A DNA stretch of 64,000 bases from VXMT01 sp965204835 (GTDB lineage: Bacteria > Chloroflexota > Dehalococcoidia > UBA2979): the NCBI GenBank assembly GCA_965204835.1, contig OZ242017.1, positions 1,612,001-1,676,000 of the forward strand. Reading direction: 5' to 3'. The notes under the pieces were generated by a model. It ran no database searches, was not told where the DNA came from, and saw only the letters and a list, made by a program, of their open reading frames with translations. Below, in pieces: positions 59,177-64,000 of the stretch. The translations under genes were made by a program, and so were the position numbers. How positions within the stretch are numbered: position 1 is the first letter of the stretch; every line of letters starts with the position of its first letter.

Positions 59177-61617
59177 TCAGTCGAGCTCGATGAACCCGAT
59201 GATGCGCGGCCAGCGCCCCTCCCCGATGACCTCGCCGTCGAGGAGGATGCGGCAGGCCTGCGCCGGGTGCGGGGGACACTCGGTCGTCGCGCGCGGCGGC
59301 GGGTGGAACCGCGCGAGGTACTCGGCGCTGTCCATCACCTCAACCTCGCCGGTGGTCACGTCGAGGACTGAGACCTCGGCGCGTGTCACGCCGTCGGGTA
59401 GGCGGTACCCAGCGAAGATGAAGCGGTTGGGCCAGCCGCCCGACCACGCGAACTGGTCAGCCGCAGCCCACTCCCAGAGGTAGGGCAGCAGGCGCGGGGC
59501 TACCGCCGACCAGAGAACGCGATCGGTCTCGGAGTCGATGATGTCGAACGCGTCGCCTCGCCCTCGCACGATATGGCGCGCATCCGGCGAGAGGCAGGCA
59601 GGGCGGTCACAGGGAAGCGAACGCGCGGCGCCGTCGGGCGTGACCACGACGAGCGACGCAGCAGGCTCATGGTACTCGTCGCTCCACTCGAGCATTTCGA
59701 CCACGATCCGGGCTGAGTCCGCCGTCCAGGCGTCCGCGCCCGGCAGGCTCACACTCCAATTCGCGTCCGCGTCCAGCCCTACCGCGGCGACAATCTCATC
59801 GCTGGTCAGGCGCAGGGAGCGATCGCCCACGGGGAGGTCGAGGACGATGACGTCGCTCGGAACCCGTGTCGTGCCATCGCTGCCTGCGTAGTGGCTCACC
59901 GCCAGCTTGCGCCCGTCGGGCGAGACACGGAACGCTTCCTGCCAACGCTCGTGCAGCGTTCGGGCCTGCCCGTCGAGCGAGAAGTAGACGAGAGCCTGAT
60001 CGATCTCCCGTGACGAAGCCGCGGAGCGCGGGTTGCGCGGCACCCGGCCAGTACGAGTTCCCATACGCGAACCAGTTGCGGTACGTGAAGGCGAGCCAGC
60101 TCCGGCCGGTACCTTCGTCGTGAACGATCATGCGCCGCGTGGGGAGAGCGTCGGCCCGCCCCTCGCCGAGACGATAGTCGTACTCGCCGTGAACCTCGTA
60201 TGCGAGGAGTGGGCCGACCATCTCGTCGCGTGCGGGTGGAGGGTGGCTGGGTGATCTCACGCGCTACCGTGATAGGCGAGATCCCGCGGACTTCAAGGCT
60301 GCCGGGAACCTCGATCACACCAAGGTAGTGTGTCCACCCGACCGCGCCATCCAAGACGACGCGCTCCTCATGCTGGACGTAGCACGCCGACGAGCCATAG
60401 GAGTAGCGCACCCTGCAGGTGCTTATCACCGGGCCTTCGACCTGACGCTGGAGGTCAGGCGTCATGGGCACGATCTCCCCCGTTGCGGTATCGAGGAGCC
60501 GTGTGGCGTTGTAGTCGAGCGTCACGTACGGCCCGAACCAGGGCCCGTAGTTCGCGGAGGATTGGAGACCTTCTTCTTCTGCGGCGATCGTCCAGACAAC
60601 ATCGCCGGTCTCCACATCGAACACCGTCAGACGGTCCCAGTACGGCGCGTGATTCTTCGGGCCGCCGATCGACTGTCCATCAAACTGGATCGCGTACCGG
60701 AGATCGGGCGAGACGACCAACCCCTCCTCAAGCACGCGGATGTCGCCGTCCAGCCCCAACACGGCCGTATGCGCACGGGCGCCGGCGGTGACGCTGAGCG
60801 CCTCGCTGTCGTCACGCCAGTCGCCGAGGTTGAGCGTCCCGTCGCGACCGCCGCCTCGCAGCGTTCCGAGGTCCGGATCGTCGCTCACCACGCGCAGGAG
60901 CCTCCGCGCCGTCGCGGGCGTCGAGGACGAGCAGGGTGCCTGGCTCGCGGTGCATGACGGCGACCTTCGTCCCGTCGGGCGAGACGCGGATCGCGCGGAT
61001 CGTGTCGTCCTCGAACACCACTGCCTGGGTCTCGCCGCCGAGGCCCATCCGGCGTACCTGGTCCCCGCTCCAGACGACGATGCTCGTCCCGGCTGGCTGC
61101 ACCGCCGAGCGATTCGCCTGGCCCCCGAGGCCGATGAGCGTGCGAGGGTTCTCGTAGTCGAACACGCCCCAGTACCGATCTTCGGCCACGTCGTAGAGAA
61201 AGACGCGTCGCGTCTCGACCTCGTCGCCACGTCTCGGAGGTGCGTCACCAACGCGCCCCGAGACCACGAGCAGCGGCCCCTGCACGGTGACCGGTGGTGG
61301 TTCGGGGCGTCGGGACGGCGGTCGGCGTCGGCTCAGGGGTGGGCGAAGGCGTCGAGGTTGGTGTCGCCGTCGCCGGCGGCGCCGACGAGCCAGGGGCCGC
61401 GGGCGTCGCGGTCGCGGGAGGCGCCGGAGCGGGTGTGGGTGTCGGTGTGGAGGAGGGCGTGGGCGTTGCGGTCGCGACTGCGTCGGCCGCCTCCGTAGCG
61501 GTGGGGGTTGGAGACGGCGTCGCGTCCTCCCCTGGAGGCGTAGGCCCCTCGTCGTCGACGGCAGGAGGCGGCCAGCAGCACGAGCAGCGCGACGGCCGCC
61601 GCGAACAGCCGCCTCAT
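59177..61617 (-). pseudogene. TolB/WD40-like beta-propeller lipoprotein, interrupted by about five frameshifts
   Basis: Read as one gene of about 813 codons. ATG 61617 starts a lipoprotein signal (RRLFAAAVALLVLLAASC). The frame then shifts near 61550 into a PT-rich linker, near 61305 into VTVQGPLLVVSGRVGDAP, near 60905 (LLVLDARDG to RRLLRVVSDDPDLG), near 60245 (GISPITVAR to RDEMVGPLLAYEVHGEYDY), and near 60008 (LRGFVTGD to EIDQALVYFSLDGQ), ending FIELD at 59177. Repeated RVSPDGxKxAV motifs are typical of TolB-like propellers. Every break is a one-base change with protein-like sequence on both sides, so sequencing error is as likely as a pseudogene. Confidence 0.75.
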
Positions 61618-61649
61618 GGTGCCTCGATCCCCTGCCATGGGCCGCGCGT

Positions 61650-62472
61650 CTAGTGCTGGACCATCATCCCGCCGTCGACGTTGATCGCCTGGCCGCTCAC
61701 CCACGAGCCCTGGTCGCTGCACAGGTAGAGCGTCATGTTCGGGATGTCCTCGCCCGCGCTCGGCCGCCGCAGCGGGATGCGCTCGACGGTCTGCGCCCAC
61801 TGCTCGCTGTCGCGCGGGATGTCGTCGAGGCGGTTGTTGTCGATGACCCCGGGGCAGATCGTGTTGACGCGGACGCCGTACATGCCGACCTCCTGCGCCA
61901 TGCCCGCCGACAGCGCCTGGATCGCCGCCTTGCTCGAGGCGTAAGCCGTCGCGTTGGGCGGGAGCAGTTTCCCGGCCACCGAGGAGATGTTGACGATCGA
62001 GCCGCCCTCAACCCTGGTCGATGAGGTGCTGGCCGAAGCGCTTACTCATCAGGAACGTGCCGCGCACGTTCACGCGGATCACGAGGTCCCACCAGTCGAT
62101 CGGCATGTCGACGACCGGCACGCGGTCCGCGCCGCGCGCGGCGGCGGCGTTGTTCACCACGAAGTCGACGCGCCCGAACTCGTCGAGCACCTGCGCGAGC
62201 AGTGCCTGCACCGCGTCGTCGTCGGAGACGTCGCTCACGACTGGCAGCGCGCGGCTCCCCATCGCCTTGATCTCCTCGGCGACGGAGTCGATGTCGCGCC
62301 AGCCGGCGGCCTGCTCGTCTTCGGGGTAGCGGTCGGGGGACCGGCCCGTGCCGGTGACGACGACGCTGGCGCCGGCGGCGCCGAACGCCTTCGCGATCTC
62401 GCGCCCGATGCTGCGCATGCGTCCCGCGCCGGTGACGACCGCGACCTTGCCCTCGATGCCCGTGAGTTCCAT
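61650..62472 (-). CDS. Short-chain dehydrogenase/reductase, one frameshift
   Basis: About 274 codons. ATG 62472 has SD GGGAGG; the N-terminal half carries the NAD(P) motif VVTGAGRMRSIGREIAKAF, then NNAA and reads to FGQHLIDQG. The frame is broken by an extra base around 62010-62011 (GGTTGAGGG). The other frame resumes GGSIVNISSVAGK with the catalytic Ser, then YASSKAA (Tyr-x3-Lys) and ends NVDGGMMVQH. Without the extra base the join reads QGEGGSIVNISS, the normal family sequence. The TGA is thus a frameshift product, not selenocysteine. Confidence 0.85.
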
Positions 62473-62553
62473 GGCTCGCACCTCCCGCGCGCAGGGTACG
62501 CGAGCAGAGGCGTGCGAGGGGCCTGCGGCGGCAGGACTCGAGGGGCCCTAGCG

Positions 62554-62958
62554 CTAGTCGTCGAAGGGGTTGAGCACGGGTACGCCGAGTTGCTCGAAGT
62601 CCCGGACGTTCCGGGTCACGATCGTGAGCTGATTGACGATCGCGATTGCGGCGATCATGGCGTCATAGGTGAGGGTCTCGGACTGGCGATGTCTCAGTCG
62701 CGCCCATTGTCTGAAGGCGGTCTCGTCCAGGGGGAGGACGTCGAACGCGAGCAAGACCCTGCCGAGCCAGGCTTCGATTTCCTCAGCCCTCGACTGATCC
62801 TGTTCGCGCGTGATCTCAATGCCCGCCTGAAGCTCACCGAGCGTCACGGCGGACAGGTACAGGTCAGCGGGCCGGACTCGCCCCATCCACTCCATCACAC
62901 CACGGTTTGGGCGGGAGCGTCGCAATTCCGAGACGACGTTCGTGTCCAAAAGGTACAT
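62554..62958 (-). CDS. VapC-like PIN-domain toxin
   Basis: 134 residues. MYLLDTNVVSELRR, VTLGELQAGIEI, ETLTYDAMIAAIAI and VTRNVRDFE show the four acidic positions of VapC ribonucleases. Directly downstream of the Phd/YefM-type antitoxin (six bases after its restored stop codon). Intact, unlike its neighbours. Confidence 0.92.
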   Translation of the reverse strand: MYLLDTNVVSELRRSRPNRGVMEWMGRVRPADLYLSAVTLGELQAGIEITREQDQSRAEEIEAWLGRVLLAFDVLPLDETAFRQWARLRHRQSETLTYDAMIAAIAIVNQLTIVTRNVRDFEQLGVPVLNPFDD

Positions 62959-62964
62959 GCGTGC

Positions 62965-63226
62965 CTACTCGAAGCGAGGTATAGGTCGCATCGGTGGCTC
63001 AACACGCGGCGGGGCGAGATCCTCAATTCGCGCTCCAGGCTCAAGCAACACCTCTTTGCGGTCGAGTGGCCCTGGAGCGCTCTATCTGACGCCACTGCTC
63101 GATCGGGATCACCACCGCGGTCTCAACGCCGCGACGCGTTACCACCTGCGGCCCGTCTCTCAGGGTCGCCTCGATCAGCTCGCTGAATCGGGCCTTCGCT
63201 TCCTGTACCTGCCAGCTACGGCTCAT
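62965..63226 (-). CDS. Phd/YefM-type antitoxin, probably frameshifted
   Basis: MSRSWQVQEAKARFSELIEATL and GPQVVTRRGVETAVVIPIEQW are the classic Phd N-terminal DNA-binding region. The frame then stops at TGA 63041-63043 after 61 codons, short for the family. A one-base shift near 63075 (GAGCGCTCC) gives a continuation, PLDRKEVLLEPGARIEDLAP, ending PRFE at TAG 62967-62965, six bases before the vapC start; total about 88 residues, normal length. The C-terminal part is the toxin-binding tail. Confidence 0.7.
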
Positions 63227-63296
63227 TCGGCACCCCCCATCACGCGTCGAGCAGACTAGTCACCAGTCTAGTCCGTGCACTAGGAGACGTCGATCG

Positions 63297-64000
63297 CTAC
63301 CCCACCGGCTGCACCCGCTCGCCCGAACGTGCCCCGTCGGAATCGAGCGACACCAAGGCGATCATGCCGCCGTGCGTGAGCGCCGGCGTCCCGCCGTTCG
63401 ACGGCGACCCACCGTTCGACGCAGGCGCCGGCAGCGACGCCGCGACGGCGTCCGGCTCCTCGTCGCCCTCGCCGCGCATGAGGCTGTCCGCCTCCTCGCG
63501 CGTCATGCGGCCCTCGGCGACGGCCGTGGCGGCCTGCGCGGGGGAGAGCTTCGCGGCGCGGCCGGGCGTGACACGGAGCTGGCGGATCTGCTTGCTGAAG
63601 ATGAAGAACCCGAGGAGCGTCAGGATCATCAGCGCCGATGCACCCGCGACCGAGGCCGGAGCCCCGATGATGTCGGCGAGGATCGTCATCGGCAGCACGC
63701 CAAGCGGCATCATCCCGAACGACATCATCAGCATCGACAGCACGCGGGCCGCGGTAGCGCTCCGGCACGCGCGCCTGGATGACCGAGTTGTTCGTGGTCA
63801 TGAACAGCATGCCGCCGACGTTGCCGAGAGCGAAGAAGACGGTGGCGACGGCGAAGACCGGGGTCAGCGCGAAGGCGATGAAGAACGCGCCCTGGATCAC
63901 CGCGCCGGCGAGCATGATGCGGCCCTTGAGCGGCATCGTGTCCATGCTCGTCGAGACCAGCGCGCCGATCAGCCCGCCCACGCCGGCCGAGGCCATGAGG
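63297..64000 (-). CDS. MFS transporter, 5' end beyond window, one frameshift
   Basis: The open frame enters from base 64000 with GVGGLIGALVSTSMDTMPLKG and membrane segments typical of the MFS_3/EntS-like group (NVGGMLFMTTNNSVIQARVPERYRG). The frame breaks near 63750 (CGCGGCCCGCG), then resumes in another frame as VLSMLMMSFGMMPLGVLPMT and continues through two more membrane segments and a soluble tail (PAQAATAVAEGRMTREEADS) to the stop at 63297. A one-base error restores the join. N-terminus not visible. Confidence 0.75.

Noticed and set aside
62008..62010. TGA in the SDR as a second selenocysteine codon
   Set aside because: Downstream protein-like sequence resumes in a different frame, so it is an indel; a true Sec codon keeps the frame, as at 19776-19778.
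63041..63043. TGA ending the Phd antitoxin as selenocysteine
   Set aside because: The family tail continues only after a frame change; an indel or genuine stop is simpler.

Overview
High-GC bacterial DNA with dense coding on both strands, short gaps, many GTG/TTG starts and purine-rich Shine-Dalgarno (SD) sites. No rRNA or tRNA genes were recognised. The gene content suggests a soil or aquatic catabolic generalist: many acyl-CoA dehydrogenases and CaiB/BaiF CoA-transferases, luciferase-like monooxygenases, a Cox-type molybdenum hydroxylase, PT-rich lipoproteins and leucine-rich-repeat (LRR) lipoproteins. This mix fits a Chloroflexota (Dehalococcoidia or SAR202-like) or actinobacterial lineage. 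The placement is inference from gene content only; there is no phylogenetic marker in the window.

1-7 kb (minus strand): three exported repeat proteins in a row: an RCC1-repeat protein, an LRR protein fused to a PQQ sugar-dehydrogenase propeller, and an LRR lipoprotein running off the left edge. A 24-G homopolymer lies just upstream of this set. 7-19 kb: a decayed copy of the promoter and 5' end of a histidine kinase, then the intact kinase, which carries a receiver and a DNA-binding domain on the same chain. Next come lipoproteins (one HExxH peptidase, one with paired-cysteine repeats), a PIN/DUF104 toxin-antitoxin pair, a DUF418 membrane protein, an orphan LivK-type binding protein and a nucleobase permease fused to a soluble C-terminal domain.

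19-20 kb: a thioredoxin-like gene with an in-frame TGA at the first position of a UxxC motif, followed by a hairpin that fits the bacterial SECIS pattern. I read it as a selenoprotein. 20-48 kb: catabolic region with a crotonase, five acyl-CoA dehydrogenases, an HSL-type esterase, a Baeyer-Villiger monooxygenase, coxLSMG-like genes, three CaiB/BaiF CoA-transferases, a luciferase-like monooxygenase, MFS and CPA2 transporters, a peptide-binding lipoprotein, and DUF433, RelE/DUF104 and PIN-remnant modules.

48-54 kb: a class II Fic protein with two matching 21-bp dyads in its promoter, then an operon for circularly permuted ATP-grasp, alpha-E, transglutaminase-like and Anbu (ancestral proteasome) proteins. 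This operon is preceded by an unannotated 49-residue Gln/Arg-rich small gene with a strong SD that could be the peptide substrate. 54-59 kb: a co-directional set of luciferase-like monooxygenase, amidohydrolase, zinc alcohol dehydrogenase and MFS genes. 59-64 kb: four genes (a propeller lipoprotein, an SDR, a Phd antitoxin and an MFS protein) are interrupted by single-base frameshifts while the reading stays protein-like on both sides. This suggests local base-call errors or recent decay.
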